Part shown: positions 19,040 to 28,896 of the stretch, piece by piece | Layout: the number at the start of each line of letters is the position of its first letter | Numbering within the stretch: position 1 is the first letter of the stretch | Assembly (NCBI RefSeq): GCF_001403875.1 | Contig: NZ_LN884299.1 | Location: 1,798,117-1,862,116, forward strand | Source of the DNA: Paenibacillus ihumii | GTDB taxonomy: Bacteria > Bacillota > Bacilli > Paenibacillales > Paenibacillaceae | Direction of reading: 5' to 3' | Length of the DNA: 64,000 nucleotides | Notes under the pieces: generated by a model | What the model was told of the DNA's origin: nothing | Seen by the model: the letters and a program-made list of their open reading frames with translations, nothing else | Databases searched by the model: none | Program-made: the position numbers and the translations under genes

Positions 19040-19915
19040 TTAATCCTCCCAGCGGCCGAGTATCCCGCAAGGAAGGTTGAGCCCGGAATGAGTGATCGGC
19101 AGGCCGATCTCGCCGGCAGAAATGCTGCCCCCGTAGCGTTTCTGCACCGTCATCGACAGAATATTGTGCAGAACGGTAGGAGAGATGCCCGTTGTATAGG
19201 AATTGATCAGGAAGAAGAGAGGGTTGTCCGACAAAATGGACAAGCACGACTCCACGAAGGGATACAGGCTGCTCTCCAGCTTCCACATCTCGCCGCCGGG
19301 CCCCCGTCCGTAGGATGGCGGGTCCATGATGATGGCATCATAGCGGTTGCCGCGCCGCTGCTCGCGCTGTACGAATTTGAACACATCATCTGTAATGTAA
19401 CGGATAGGCCGATCAGCAAGCCCGGACAGAGCGGCGTTCTCTTTAGCCCATTGCACCATTCCTTTGGCCGCGTCGACGTGCACGACGGAAGCCCCGGCCG
19501 AGGCGGCTGCTACGGTGGCCCCGCCCGTATAGGCAAACAGGTTCAGCACCTGGATCTTACGGTCTGCGCGGGAGATTTTGTCCATCATCCAGCTCCAGTT
19601 CGCCGCCTGCTCCGGGAACAGGCCCGTATGCTTGAAGCTCGTCGGGCGAATATAAAATTTGAGATGCTCATACGAGACCGTCCAGCGCTCCGGAATCTGC
19701 TTCTTCATCTCCCACTGGCCGCCTCCTGAGGAGCTGCGGTGGTAGTGGCCATGCACATTCCTCCATTGCTGGGATTCATGGCGGATCGGCCAAATAATCT
19801 GCGGGTCGGGTCGGCGCAGAATGATGTCTCCCCAGCGCTCAAGCTTCTCCCCGCCTCCAGTGTCGATAATTTCGTAATCCTTCCATTTGTCTGCTACATG
19901 CATCAGTCTATCCAT
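19040..19915 (-). CDS. Class I SAM-dependent methyltransferase (RlmI/RlmK-like)
   Basis: About 291 residues. The SAM-binding motif I is VLNLFAYTGGATVAAASAGA, motif II ends VVHVDAAKGMVQWAKENA, and motif IV is DAIIMDPPSYGRG, the DPPSY type of base-amino methyltransferases. This pattern fits the RlmI/RlmK group of 23S rRNA cytosine/guanine methyltransferases, without the PUA domain. The start MDRLMHVADKW is preferred because AGAGGA lies 10 bp before it; a TTG 45 bp upstream is possible. Overlap with the RluA gene in one operon supports an rRNA target, by inference. Confidence 0.82.
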   Translation of the reverse strand: MDRLMHVADKWKDYEIIDTGGGEKLERWGDIILRRPDPQIIWPIRHESQQWRNVHGHYHRSSSGGGQWEMKKQIPERWTVSYEHLKFYIRPTSFKHTGLFPEQAANWSWMMDKISRADRKIQVLNLFAYTGGATVAAASAGASVVHVDAAKGMVQWAKENAALSGLADRPIRYITDDVFKFVQREQRRGNRYDAIIMDPPSYGRGPGGEMWKLESSLYPFVESCLSILSDNPLFFLINSYTTGISPTVLHNILSMTVQKRYGGSISAGEIGLPITHSGLNLPCGILGRWED

Positions 19916-20103
19916 CCTTCCGATATCCTCTAGAGGTAACCTATCAAATGAAAACGGCAAGCCGCTTCAAATGGCGTAATTTACGCTTGCAAACCTACGA
20001 AAGTTATTGTACCTCATTATTCCACCTCCATGCTACCAATTGTGGAATTGGCGAGTCTAAAGCAGCGAAAAAAATAAATTTTAAAAAATTTTGCAATTCC
20101 CTG

Positions 20104-20132
20104 TTGACGTGTAAGCGCTTTTAAAATACAAT
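20104..20132 (+). promoter_or_regulatory. SigA-type promoter with LacI-family operator in the spacer
   Basis: TTGACG and TACAAT are exactly 17 bp apart. The spacer contains TGTAAGCGCTTTTA (20110-20123), a palindromic LacI/CcpA-type operator centred on GC. The same sequence appears in inverted orientation at 21623-21635 before the transporter gene. Binding here would block RNA polymerase, so the regulator likely represses itself. CcpA (cre consensus TGWAANCGNTNWCA) is an alternative binder. Confidence 0.72.
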
Positions 20133-20133
20133 A

Positions 20134-20172
20134 AAAACGTATTAGCAAAACGATTTAGCAAAACGTATTAGC
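20134..20172 (+). repeat. Three tandem 13-bp repeats in the lacI leader
   Basis: AAAACGTATTAGC, AAAACGATTTAGC and AAAACGTATTAGC follow each other without gaps, directly after the -10 box. Each holds an AAACGNTT-like half site of LacI-family operators. They may be extra regulator sites; function is not shown. Confidence 0.8.
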
Positions 20173-20329
20173 AAGCTATGGCTTAGTTTGCTAGGCCGTA
20201 ACTATGATATACGGGCGGAATCAAGACATTCGTCGCTATGTGTTATTGAATTGATCTTATCTCGCCAAAGCATATACAATGGATTAGGATATTTTGCCAT
20301 TATGATGGAAGTGATGAGGTGTTAAAAGC

Positions 20330-21343
20330 ATGGCAAGCATTAAGGAAATAGCCCAACTTGCGAAGGTATCGCAAGGCACGGCTTCCATGGTGTTGAACGG
20401 CAAGGGCGATAAGTACCGGATATCCGCCGCGACCCAGTTGAAAATATTAGAAGCTGCCAGGCAGCTTAACTATCAGCCGAATATTTCGGCCAGAAGGCTG
20501 CGGAGCGGGGGAGAAACGGTGCTGCCGATCATTGCTTTGTTCTGGACGCTTGACACACGGACTGCGCTCGTCGGCCGTTATCTGAAGGGCTTCCAGCACG
20601 CCTTGAACGAGCTGGAGGATGAGTATGAGCTGTTGATTCAGCCATACGTCGGCACCAAGCTGCATGAGGTGAGAAGCCTCGTAACGGGAACGCGCTTCAA
20701 CGGGGCAATCATTGCGAACTCTACCGAGGAGGATGACGAGTTTCTCGAGCAGGCTGATTTAAACGTTCCGATCGTCCTGCACCAGCGCGAATCAAGCAAA
20801 TATTCATCAGTTAACGTCGATAGCCGGAAGAGCGGCGAGATGGTGGCGGAGAGATTGCATAAGAGAGGCCATAAGAGAGCAGGGCTGATTGTTCCGGACG
20901 TATCGTCCAAGGCGATCATGCTGCGCAGGGAAGGATTCCAGGATAAAGCGGCTGAGCTTGGCCTGGAAATCGAAGAGGAGCATCTCGTGTATGAAGACTT
21001 CTCGGAGCAGGGCGGATATGAGGCGGTAATGCGAATGAAGGAGCAGTCGGTACCGCTGCCTACCGGCGTATTCGCGATCAGTGATCAGATGGCCGTAGGC
21101 GCGCTGAAGGCGTTGAATGAAATTGGTGTTAAAGTACCGGAAGACATGGAGATTATTGGCTATGATAATGACGAAGTCACCAATTTTACTATACCTACAC
21201 TATCAACGGTTCATCTTCCCGTAGAAGAGATGGCGAAGGAGAGCCTGAGAATGCTGACGGATATGATGCTGTACAAGACCAATGTCAAGGTTCATAAAAT
21301 GTTCGAGACGCACATTGTAACCCGTAAATCCTGCGGGGAGTAA
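20330..21343 (+). CDS. LacI family transcriptional regulator of the sugar cluster
   Basis: A 337-residue repressor. The N-terminal helix-turn-helix reads SIKEIAQLAKVSQGTASMVL with the hinge helix at SARRLRSG. A periplasmic-binding-protein-like sugar domain follows, with the landmarks VPIVLHQRESS and EDMEIIGYDNDEVTNFTIP near the end. The helix-turn-helix has SQGTAS instead of the more common SxATVS, still normal for the family. It is monodirectional with the transporter operon 350 bp downstream and shares an operator with it, so it most likely senses a product of the cluster. Ribosome site GAGGTG lies 9-10 bp before the ATG. Confidence 0.9.
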   Translation: MASIKEIAQLAKVSQGTASMVLNGKGDKYRISAATQLKILEAARQLNYQPNISARRLRSGGETVLPIIALFWTLDTRTALVGRYLKGFQHALNELEDEYELLIQPYVGTKLHEVRSLVTGTRFNGAIIANSTEEDDEFLEQADLNVPIVLHQRESSKYSSVNVDSRKSGEMVAERLHKRGHKRAGLIVPDVSSKAIMLRREGFQDKAAELGLEIEEEHLVYEDFSEQGGYEAVMRMKEQSVPLPTGVFAISDQMAVGALKALNEIGVKVPEDMEIIGYDNDEVTNFTIPTLSTVHLPVEEMAKESLRMLTDMMLYKTNVKVHKMFETHIVTRKSCGE

Positions 21344-21692
21344 GCCGGACAGGGGCTAATCGGATTACAGCTAGATTGCTAACCTAGATTGCTAACCTAG
21401 ATTGCCAGCCCGGATTACAGCAAGGATCACAGAAGGGGTTCATACCCAGAATTTACAGTTTGAGTTGACAGCTTTGTTTTATGGCTAGCGTTTCATACTA
21501 GCGTTTCATAGCTAACCGGGGGAAGGCGGCGATGGTTTTCTCCCTGGTTAGTCTAAAATACAAGCTATACATCTTCATTCACAACCTGAAAGGGGGTGAG
21601 CGTAAATTCCGAACCGCAATAAGAAAGCGCTTACATTTATGGTTTGACAGCAAAGCTCGATAAATCTTGAGAATCCTTAGAGGGGGATGTAC
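21344..21692. other. Leader region of the sugar transporter operon
   Basis: About 350 bp without a gene. It starts with short tandem repeats of CTAGATTGCTAAC (about 21371-21411) and a repeated TAGCGTTTCATA (21486-21512). The LacI-type operator GAAAGCGCTTACA at 21623-21635 is followed by a TTGACA at 21644-21649 without a convincing -10 box. Confidence 0.55.
21623..21635 (-). promoter_or_regulatory. LacI-family/cre operator before the transporter operon
   Basis: GAAAGCGCTTACA is the reverse complement of TGTAAGCGCTTTC, 12 of 13 bases identical to the operator inside the lacI promoter. This links the regulator and the transporter operon in one circuit. Confidence 0.65.
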
Positions 21693-23021
21693 ATGAGAAC
21701 AAAGAGATGGCTTGCAAGTTTTCTTACCGTAATGCTGTTAGCTTTACCATTGGCAGGCTGCGCGGCCGATCCTAAACCGCAAGGGGCCAATTCACCGTCA
21801 TCCGCGAATAACGGGGGCAGCGGCAAGGTTGTCAACATCGATTTTTGGGGCGGCTGGACAGGTCCTGACCTTAACACGATGGAAGGGCTAGTTAATAAGT
21901 TCAATCAGGAGCAAAGCGGCATTCATGTTGAATTCACTTCACTGCAGTGGACTCCGCTGTTCACGAAATTTCTGACAGAGATGAAGGGCGGTAACCCGCC
22001 GGATGTGCTGGTCATGCATCCATTTGAGCTGGGACAGTTCGTGGAAATGGGCGTTCTTGACAGCGCGCCGATTGCCGATGTCGGTATGGAGTCAGGAAAT
22101 TACTCCTCCTTCGCTTGGGGCGGGACGTTCTATAAAGGGGAACAATATGCGGTTCCGCTAGACGTTCACATGCATGGATTGTATTACAATAAGGAGCTTT
22201 ACGAAGAAGCAGGGATATCCCAGCCTCCTTTGACAGGAGAAGAGCTGATCGCGACAGCCCAGAAGCTTACGATCGACAACAAAGGCAAGCGCGCCGACGA
22301 GGAAGGCTTCGACGAGAACAATATCGTGCAGTATGGGCTGGGCTTTTCCATGAACCATCACGTGTTCTACCAAATCTATGCCCTGCTGAACCAACAGGAT
22401 CATAATCCGTTCACGGAAGATATGGAAGCGGTTGAATTGGACGAGGACAAAATGGCCAATGCGATTGCCTTCCTGCAAGACCTGGTATTCAAATACAAAG
22501 TCGTGCCTAAAGGCGAGAAGTCCCCAGTTGATGATTTTATGGGCGGAAAAGTAGCGATGTTCGTCGACGGGCCATGGCAAATGCCGAAGCTCGAGGAATC
22601 CAACATTCAGTGGGCAAGCGCGCCTTACCCTAAAGTGTTCGATAAGCCAGCCGCATGGGGAGCTGCTGAAATCCTGACCTTCCCGCTCAAGAAAAACAAT
22701 GATCCTGAAAAAGCTAAAGCTGCGATCGAATTCGTGAAATGGCTGGATCAAAACTCCGGCGAATGGGCTAAATCCGGTCAGCTTCCTTCAAGCAATATCG
22801 GAATGCAAACGGCCCAGAGCATGGAAGGAAGAGCGGCGTTCATCAACAGCCTAGACAGCAGCGTTCTGCTTCCATCGCATCCAAAAGCGGCGCAAATTTT
22901 CTCCAGCACGGCTCCAAGCCCGATTCTGACGGCCGCTCAGGACGCTATTCTGAACAATAAAGATCCACATGATATTGCCAAGCAATTGAAGAAGGACATG
23001 GACAGTCTGCTGCAAGAATAG
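21693..23021 (+). CDS. Sugar ABC transporter substrate-binding lipoprotein
   Basis: A 442-residue family 1 extracellular solute-binding protein that captures a sugar or oligosaccharide for the two permeases downstream. The lipoprotein signal is RWLASFLTVMLLALPLAGC with lipobox LAGC. The mature part begins with a Ser/Asn-rich linker and then VNIDFWGGWTGPDLNTMEGL, a typical opening of UgpB/MalE-like proteins. The start is ATG 21693; an ATG 6 bp upstream touches the AGGGGG ribosome site. Substrate is probably a fucose-, sialic- or related glycan piece, judged only by the catabolic genes that follow. Confidence 0.9.
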   Translation: MRTKRWLASFLTVMLLALPLAGCAADPKPQGANSPSSANNGGSGKVVNIDFWGGWTGPDLNTMEGLVNKFNQEQSGIHVEFTSLQWTPLFTKFLTEMKGGNPPDVLVMHPFELGQFVEMGVLDSAPIADVGMESGNYSSFAWGGTFYKGEQYAVPLDVHMHGLYYNKELYEEAGISQPPLTGEELIATAQKLTIDNKGKRADEEGFDENNIVQYGLGFSMNHHVFYQIYALLNQQDHNPFTEDMEAVELDEDKMANAIAFLQDLVFKYKVVPKGEKSPVDDFMGGKVAMFVDGPWQMPKLEESNIQWASAPYPKVFDKPAAWGAAEILTFPLKKNNDPEKAKAAIEFVKWLDQNSGEWAKSGQLPSSNIGMQTAQSMEGRAAFINSLDSSVLLPSHPKAAQIFSSTAPSPILTAAQDAILNNKDPHDIAKQLKKDMDSLLQE

Positions 23022-23065
23022 AACCTCAAGCGGCGCCACGTTACAGAATGATTACGAAGAGACCT

Positions 23066-23105
23066 GATGCGGCATGGCAAGGGAATGCGCTCCGCCTGCC
23101 GCGTC
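23066..23105 (+). other. Intercistronic hairpin
   Basis: GATGCGGCA pairs with TGCCGCGTC (one G-T pair) over a 22-nt loop, with no T-run. Such a hairpin between the binding-protein gene and permease genes usually stabilises the upstream mRNA and raises binding-protein output; that role is inferred. Confidence 0.5.
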
Positions 23106-23170
23106 GGGACCATGTACCACATCTTGCATGAAAGTAATATCACCATCGTGGTAGAAAGGTTGACGACTTC

Positions 23171-24028
23171 ATGAAATCACAAGGAAAAGTCGCGGCGTTG
23201 TTCTTGCTGCCTTATTTGCTCGTATTCCTTGTCTTTCGCTTTGGACCGAGTGTAGCAGGGCTGTTCATCGGCTTTATGAAATGGAATATCGTCGGCGATG
23301 CCGAGTTTGCAGGACTCGCCAACTTCAAGAAGCTATTCAACGATCCGATCTTTTGGGTCTCTCTGAAAAATACGCTGTTGTTTCTCTTATTGACATTGCC
23401 GCCGCTCATTGTGTTCAGCCTTTTGATGGCTGTGCTTCTAAATCAGAAGCTGCGCTTCCGCAACGCCGTAAGAACAATCTCCATTATTCCTTACGTATTG
23501 ATCCCGGCGGTCGTCGGTATTATCTGGAACTGGCTATATGACAACAATTTCGGCATTCTCAATTACTATCTGAAGCTGATTGGCCTCGGGCCGGTTGAAT
23601 GGCTGACCAGTGAAAAATGGGCGCTGTTCTCGATCGCTCTGGTCACCGTGTGGTCGTACCTCGGCTATAACATGATTCTGTATCTTGCCGGTCTGCAGGA
23701 TATTTCGGCGGACTTATACGAGGCGGCCAGAATTGACGGAGCCACAGGCGCTCAGGCATTCATGAGAATTACCCTGCCTATGCTGAAGCCGATTACCTCG
23801 ATGGTAATCACGCTGACCCTCGTGAATACGATCCAAATTTTCGACCAAATCTTCGTCATGACGAACGGCGGCCCTGGAACGGCTACGCTCACATTGGTGC
23901 AGTACTTATACGGAACCGCATTCCAGAACTATAATCTCGGTTACGGCTCTGTACTCGGTATAGCGACGCTGGTCATTCTGATCGTATTTGTGCAAATTCA
24001 ATCCAGATTGCTGAAGCTGGATGATTAG
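23171..24028 (+). CDS. Sugar ABC transporter permease (UgpA/MalF type)
   Basis: 285 residues with six predicted transmembrane segments (first VAALFLLPYLLVFLVFRFGP). The EAA loop that contacts the ATPase reads YEAARIDGATGAQAFMRITL, followed by PMLKP. It works with the next permease and the upstream binding protein. No ATPase is encoded in the operon, so it probably uses a shared MsmX-type ATPase, as is usual for carbohydrate importers of Bacillales. Confidence 0.92.
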   Translation: MKSQGKVAALFLLPYLLVFLVFRFGPSVAGLFIGFMKWNIVGDAEFAGLANFKKLFNDPIFWVSLKNTLLFLLLTLPPLIVFSLLMAVLLNQKLRFRNAVRTISIIPYVLIPAVVGIIWNWLYDNNFGILNYYLKLIGLGPVEWLTSEKWALFSIALVTVWSYLGYNMILYLAGLQDISADLYEAARIDGATGAQAFMRITLPMLKPITSMVITLTLVNTIQIFDQIFVMTNGGPGTATLTLVQYLYGTAFQNYNLGYGSVLGIATLVILIVFVQIQSRLLKLDD

Positions 24029-24042
24029 GGGAGGCTCACGGC

Positions 24043-24867
24043 ATGAAGCTAAAAAACACATTGATCTACATTGTCATGGCGTTCATCGGTGTCATTTTCC
24101 TGTTTCCCTTGCTGTGGTCGATCGTATCTTCGCTAAAGCCGGAAGCAGAGATAATGAATTACCCGCCGAAATGGATCGCTGATTTTACGCTCATCAATTA
24201 TAAATCCGTTCTCGCTCAGTATCCGTACACCGGCTGGATGATGAACAGTCTAATCATTACTGTATTATCCACGTTGTTCGTGCTGGTGCTGACTACGCCG
24301 GCGGCTTATGCCTTCGGCCGGCTTAACTTCAAGGGGAAGAAGGTTATTTTTACGCTGATCGTCTCTATGCTGCTTATTCCGATTCAGGCGTATATCGTTC
24401 CTTTATTCCTGCTCGTTTCCGAATTGAAGCTGCTGAATACTTTTGCGGCGCTGATCCTGGTAGCTGGTGCTAATGTCATCAGTGTGTACATTTTGACCAG
24501 CTTCTTCAAGGGGATTCCGAATGAGCTGGAGGAAGCCGCGAGAATCGATGGCTGCAAGGATTTCGGGATCTTCTGGAAGGTGATGCTGCCTTTAACGAAG
24601 CCTGCCGTCTCGACAGTAACGATCCTGATGTTCATCTCGAACTGGAACAATTTCCTGTGGCCGATGATCGCGATTCGCGCGAATGCCTTGAAGCCATTGA
24701 CGGTGGGGATCGCCCAGTTTATGGGCGGAGCGAATTCCACCGCGCAATTCCAGTATGGCACATCGCTGGCCGCTGCCTGTATGGCCATCATCCCGTCTGT
24801 AATCGTGTTCTTGTCGCTGCAGCGCTATTTTGTCGAAGGGATCACGAACTCGGGGATCAAGGGTTAA
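24043..24867 (+). CDS. Sugar ABC transporter permease (UgpE/MalG type)
   Basis: 274 residues and six transmembrane segments. The EAA loop is EEAARIDGCKDFGIFWKVML followed by PLTKP. The C-terminus ends VEGITNSGIKG, the VxGxxxGAVKG-like ending of MalG-type permeases. It starts 14 bp after the first permease behind GGGGAGGCTC. The two permeases form the heterodimeric channel. Confidence 0.92.
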   Translation: MKLKNTLIYIVMAFIGVIFLFPLLWSIVSSLKPEAEIMNYPPKWIADFTLINYKSVLAQYPYTGWMMNSLIITVLSTLFVLVLTTPAAYAFGRLNFKGKKVIFTLIVSMLLIPIQAYIVPLFLLVSELKLLNTFAALILVAGANVISVYILTSFFKGIPNELEEAARIDGCKDFGIFWKVMLPLTKPAVSTVTILMFISNWNNFLWPMIAIRANALKPLTVGIAQFMGGANSTAQFQYGTSLAAACMAIIPSVIVFLSLQRYFVEGITNSGIKG

Positions 24868-25001
24868 GTTGACTAAGTCTTAAGTTGACCAAAAATCAGG
24901 CTGCGGGATAAAAAAGGATCCGTGAATTGCCATGACTAAGTCATTAGCTGCCAAGGATTTGGTCATAAACTGCAAGTGACATCTCAGGAGGGAGATCCGG
25001 T

Positions 25002-26015
25002 ATGTTCGAGGAGATAACCAATGAATGGATTATGGGGGAGGACAAACCCTTTGCCAGCTGTCATGCTTCACATTTAGCTGTTTTGCCTGACGGAGACATC
25101 TTGGCCGTTTGGTTTGCAGGCAGCAGGGAGGGCGCGGATGACAGTGCAATCTGGTGCTCTCGCAGGACCGGGGGGAAATGGTCGCAGCCCGTGCAAATAG
25201 CCGCCGGGGAGGGAGAGCCCTGCTGGAATCCGGTGCTGATGAATCTTCCGGGAGGCGAGCTGCTGCTGTTCTATAAAATCGGACGACTGATCAAGGAATG
25301 GCGGACGCTCTGCAAAACCTCCAAGGACGGGGGAAGAACCTGGTCGGAGGCGAGCGAGCTGGTTGCTGGAGATCGGGGCGGCAGAGGACCGGTTCGCAAC
25401 AAGGTGGCCGTTCTGTCGGACGGCGCCTGGATTGCTCCCGCTTCAGTCGAGGATGGAATCTGGACGTCGTTCGCGGACCGCTCGGACGATCAGGGCTTGA
25501 CCTGGAAGCGCAGCGAGGATATTGGCATCCCCGGGATCGACCGGAAGGATATTCATGCAGTCCGCAGCGACATTCCGGTATCGGAGCAGTCTTTTTACGG
25601 GCGCGGGGTTATTCAGCCGTCTGTATGGGAGTCCCGGCCAGGCCAGGTTCATATGCTGATGAGAAGCTCCGAAGGCTTCATTTATCGCAGTGATTCACAG
25701 GATGGCGGTCTCCACTGGAGCGAAGCTTATCCGACGACTGTGCCGAACAATAACAGCGGCATGGACGTAGTCCGTATGGATGACGGAACCCTTGTGCTCT
25801 GCTGCAATCCGGTCGGGATCAATTGGGGACCGCGCACGCCGCTTGTATTAATGGCGTCCTCCGATAACGGGCTGACCTGGTCCGAGGAGGCCGTGCTGGA
25901 AGAGGGCGAGGGCGAATTCTCGTATCCGGCGATTATTGCGGATGGAGATCATATTTACCTGACTTATACATGGAACAGAGTCAATATCGCTTATAGGAAG
26001 CTAAGAAGAAGCTAG
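25002..26015 (+). CDS. Sialidase-fold (BNR repeat) protein, cytoplasmic
   Basis: A 337-residue six-bladed beta-propeller of the BNR/sialidase type. Asp boxes are visible as SKDGGRTW, SDDQGLTW and SSDNGLTW, plus a degenerate SQDGGLHW. The N-terminal CHASHLAVLPDGDILAVWFA is typical of the exo-sialidase-like BNR_2 family. There is no signal peptide, so it should act inside the cell on an imported oligosaccharide. An arginine triad cannot be assigned by eye. It may be a true sialidase or a glycosidase for another acidic or deoxy sugar. Ribosome site GGAGGGAGAT; same operon as the permeases. Confidence 0.8.
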   Translation: MFEEITNEWIMGEDKPFASCHASHLAVLPDGDILAVWFAGSREGADDSAIWCSRRTGGKWSQPVQIAAGEGEPCWNPVLMNLPGGELLLFYKIGRLIKEWRTLCKTSKDGGRTWSEASELVAGDRGGRGPVRNKVAVLSDGAWIAPASVEDGIWTSFADRSDDQGLTWKRSEDIGIPGIDRKDIHAVRSDIPVSEQSFYGRGVIQPSVWESRPGQVHMLMRSSEGFIYRSDSQDGGLHWSEAYPTTVPNNNSGMDVVRMDDGTLVLCCNPVGINWGPRTPLVLMASSDNGLTWSEEAVLEEGEGEFSYPAIIADGDHIYLTYTWNRVNIAYRKLRRS

Positions 26016-26119
26016 CATTCATGAGGGAATACAATCCGATTTTTGAAATTTAGCCGGTGTCCGGGCGACAGTAAGGGTAGGGATTGCTGCAACTGAATAC
26101 AATCGTGGAGGGAACATAG

Positions 26120-27055
26120 ATGTTGAATCAATCGAAATCACAAATTCCGAACGGGGTATGGCCGACGATGGTCACACCGTTCAAAGAGAACGGAGAAATC
26201 GATTTTATTGCCCAGGAGCGGGCGATCGAGTGGTATATCCGGCAGGGCGTCGACGGTCTGTTCGCAGTTTGCCAATCGAGTGAAATGTTTCACTTAAGCC
26301 TGGAAGAGAGAGTCAAGCTGGCCTCTTTTATTAAGGAAAAAGCTGCCGGGCGAGTCCCTGTCATTGCATCTGGCCATATTTCTGACAGCTATGAAGACCA
26401 GGTGGAGGAACTTAAGGCTATAGCCGCAACGGGGATCGATGCGCTTGTGCTCATCACGAACCGGCTGGCCCAAGAACACGAGTCGGATGATGTATGGAAG
26501 GACAATCTCGAGAAGCTGCTCGGCCAATTGCCGGAGGATATCCCGTTAAGCTTCTACGAGTGCCCGCACCCCTATAAAAGAATCATTTCCCCAGAATTGC
26601 TCCAATGGTGCGCGAGCACGGAGAGATTCCACTTTTTGAAAGATACGAGCTGTGATACGGACAATATTCGGCAGAAGCTCGAAGCCGTACAAGACAGCGC
26701 TTTGAAAATATATAATGCCAACTCAGCGACGCTGCTGGAGACGCTTCGGCTCGGCATTGCGGGATATAGCGGCGTGATGGCGAACTTCCATCCTGACCTC
26801 TATGTGTGGCTTTATAGAAATTGGGAGAACGAGCCGAAAAGAGCGGAAAAGCTCATTAATTATCTCAGCATGACCTCCCTGATCGAGAAGCAATTATATC
26901 CGGTAAACGCCAAGTATTACTTAATGCTGGAAGGCGTCTTTGATAATTACTATTGCCGGGTGAAGAACCATCACGACTTCACGGCAACGAACCGGCTGGA
27001 AATTCGTCAGCTGCATCAATTGTCCAAGCAGTTGTCCGAGCAATTCACTTTATAA
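26120..27055 (+). CDS. DHDPS/N-acetylneuraminate lyase family aldolase
   Basis: 311 residues, TIM barrel of the dapA/nanA family. The Schiff-base lysine is in [14 protein letters not shown] and the catalytic tyrosine is in [13 protein letters not shown]. The N-terminal [18 protein letters not shown] and [20 protein letters not shown] are standard family features. Members split or form 2-keto-3-deoxy acids and pyruvate. True DHDPS is unlikely because the gene sits in a sugar catabolic operon. It could be an N-acetylneuraminate lyase or a 2-keto-3-deoxy-sugar acid aldolase. fucI follows 14 bp later. Confidence 0.85.
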   Translation: MLNQSKSQIPNGVWPTMVTPFKENGEIDFIAQERAIEWYIRQGVDGLFAVCQSSEMFHLSLEERVKLASFIKEKAAGRVPVIASGHISDSYEDQVEELKAIAATGIDALVLITNRLAQEHESDDVWKDNLEKLLGQLPEDIPLSFYECPHPYKRIISPELLQWCASTERFHFLKDTSCDTDNIRQKLEAVQDSALKIYNANSATLLETLRLGIAGYSGVMANFHPDLYVWLYRNWENEPKRAEKLINYLSMTSLIEKQLYPVNAKYYLMLEGVFDNYYCRVKNHHDFTATNRLEIRQLHQLSKQLSEQFTL

Positions 27056-27068
27056 GGAGGCATTATTC

Positions 27069-28862
27069 ATGAGTACACCGATCATTGTGAATCGATTCGA
27101 GGGCGACATGCCTAAAATTGGCATCCGTCCGGTGATTGACGGCCGCCGCGGCGGAATTCGCGAATCCCTGGAGGAGCCAACGATGAATTTGGCGCGGGCT
27201 TGCGCCCGTTTTCTCTCGGAAAACCTTCGCCATGCCAATGGATTGCCTGTGGAATGTGTAGTAGCGGATACGACGATCGGCGGGGTGCGCGAGGCCGCCC
27301 GTACGGCCGAGAAATTCCGCCGGGAAGGCGTTGGACTGACGATTACGGTAACCCCGTCCTGGTGCTACCCGTTAGAGACGATCGATACGGATCCTTGGAT
27401 GCCCAAGGCGATTTGGGGCTTTAACGGAACGGAGCGTCCCGGGGCGGTATATCTGGCTGCTGCGCTGGCCGCTCACAATCAGAAGGGCTTGCCTACGTTC
27501 AGTATCTATGGACGGGATGTGCAGGATATCGGCGATGATACGATCCCGGAGGATGTACAGGCCAAGCTGCTGAACTTCGCCAAGGCGGGGCTGGCTGTGG
27601 CGACGATCCGCGGGAAATCCTACTTGTCCATGGGGACCGTATCCATGGGGATTGCCGGCTGTATCGTGGATGAAGGCTTCTTCCACAACTATCTCGGCAT
27701 GCGCAATGAGTACGTCGATATGACCGAGTTTATCCGGCGGATGGAGCGGGGTATCTACGACCAGAAGGAATATGAGCGTGCGCTAGCTTGGACGAAGGAG
27801 AATTGCAGGGAAGGGGAAGATATTAACCCGCCGGAGCGACAAAGATCGGCCGAACAGAAGGCAGAGGATTGGGAGACAGTGGTCAAAATGGCGCTGATCG
27901 CCCGCGATCTGATGGTCGGCAATCCGAAGCTCGCGGAGATGGGCTACGGCGAGGAAGCCGAGGGACGCAATGCGATTGCCGCCGGCTTCCAGGGCCAAAG
28001 AGCCTGGACAGATCACCTGCCGACCGGCGATTTCATGGAGGCAATCCTGAGCAGCTCCTTCGATTGGAACGGCATTCGCGAGCCGTTCATGCTGGCTACG
28101 GAGAATGACAACCTGAATGCGGTCACGATGCTGCTGGGGCATCAATTGACGAACGCTGCGCAAATTTTTGCCGATGTCCGCACATATTGGAGCCCGGAGG
28201 CCGTCGAGCGGGTGACTGGCAAGAATCTGGAGGGGCTTGCAGCAGGCGGAGTGATCCATCTCATTAACTCCGGGCCGGCTTCGCTTGATGGTACGGGCCA
28301 GCAGTCCGTGAACGGTCAGCCGGCGATGAAGCCTTTCTGGGAAATCAGCGAGGAGGAAGTTCAGAAGTGCCTTGATGCCGTGTCCTGGTGTTCTGCGAAG
28401 GATTTCTTCCCGTCCGGCGGCTTTTCAACGGATTATACGACACGCGGCGGCATGCCGCTGACGATGGCCCGGATCAATCTGATCCATGGCATCGGGCCAG
28501 TGCTGCAAATCGCAGAGGGGTATTCCGTGGAATTGCCGGAGGATGTGCATGACGTGCTGGATCGCCGCTCTGATCCTACATGGCCGACAACGTGGTTCGT
28601 ACCGAGATTAACAGGGACGGGGGCGTTTAAGGATGTGTATTCCGTCATGAATCACTGGGGCTCCAATCACTGCGCGGTCAGCTATGGGCATATCGGTGCC
28701 CAGTGGATCACGCTTGCCTCGATGCTGCGGATTCCGGTAAATATGCACAACGTGCCTGAGGCGGATGTTTTCCGGCCAAGCGTATGGTCGGCCTTCGGCG
28801 CCGACGATCCGACCGGAGCGGACTACCGGGCGTGCGCTGCTTTTGGGCCGCTGTATAAATAA
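27069..28862 (+). CDS. fucI: L-fucose isomerase
   Basis: 597 residues, the usual length (E. coli FucI is 591). It converts L-fucose to L-fuculose with Mn2+. Metal and catalytic residues lie in [20 protein letters not shown] (Asp and Asn-Leu-Asn region) and the C-terminal [19 protein letters not shown] with its histidine. The N-terminus has [20 protein letters not shown], standard for FucI. ATG at 27069 behind AAGGAGG. D-arabinose is a common alternative substrate. It is the clearest pathway marker of the cluster. Confidence 0.95.
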   Translation: MSTPIIVNRFEGDMPKIGIRPVIDGRRGGIRESLEEPTMNLARACARFLSENLRHANGLPVECVVADTTIGGVREAARTAEKFRREGVGLTITVTPSWCYPLETIDTDPWMPKAIWGFNGTERPGAVYLAAALAAHNQKGLPTFSIYGRDVQDIGDDTIPEDVQAKLLNFAKAGLAVATIRGKSYLSMGTVSMGIAGCIVDEGFFHNYLGMRNEYVDMTEFIRRMERGIYDQKEYERALAWTKENCREGEDINPPERQRSAEQKAEDWETVVKMALIARDLMVGNPKLAEMGYGEEAEGRNAIAAGFQGQRAWTDHLPTGDFMEAILSSSFDWNGIREPFMLATENDNLNAVTMLLGHQLTNAAQIFADVRTYWSPEAVERVTGKNLEGLAAGGVIHLINSGPASLDGTGQQSVNGQPAMKPFWEISEEEVQKCLDAVSWCSAKDFFPSGGFSTDYTTRGGMPLTMARINLIHGIGPVLQIAEGYSVELPEDVHDVLDRRSDPTWPTTWFVPRLTGTGAFKDVYSVMNHWGSNHCAVSYGHIGAQWITLASMLRIPVNMHNVPEADVFRPSVWSAFGADDPTGADYRACAAFGPLYK

Positions 28863-28896
28863 TTGGCAGTAGGAGCTTGGGAAGCGGGGGAGATGC

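Larger units (their letters stand above)
19916..20329. other. Regulatory region between methyltransferase and lacI
   Basis: About 410 bp, AT-rich, no gene. It contains a strong promoter with an embedded palindrome and three 13-bp direct repeats (listed separately), and is the divergent promoter region for both flanking genes. Confidence 0.6.

Noticed and set aside
26120..27055. Lysine-biosynthesis dihydrodipicolinate synthase
   Set aside because: Family motifs fit, but the gene lies within a sugar catabolic operon under a LacI regulator, so another aldolase role is more likely.
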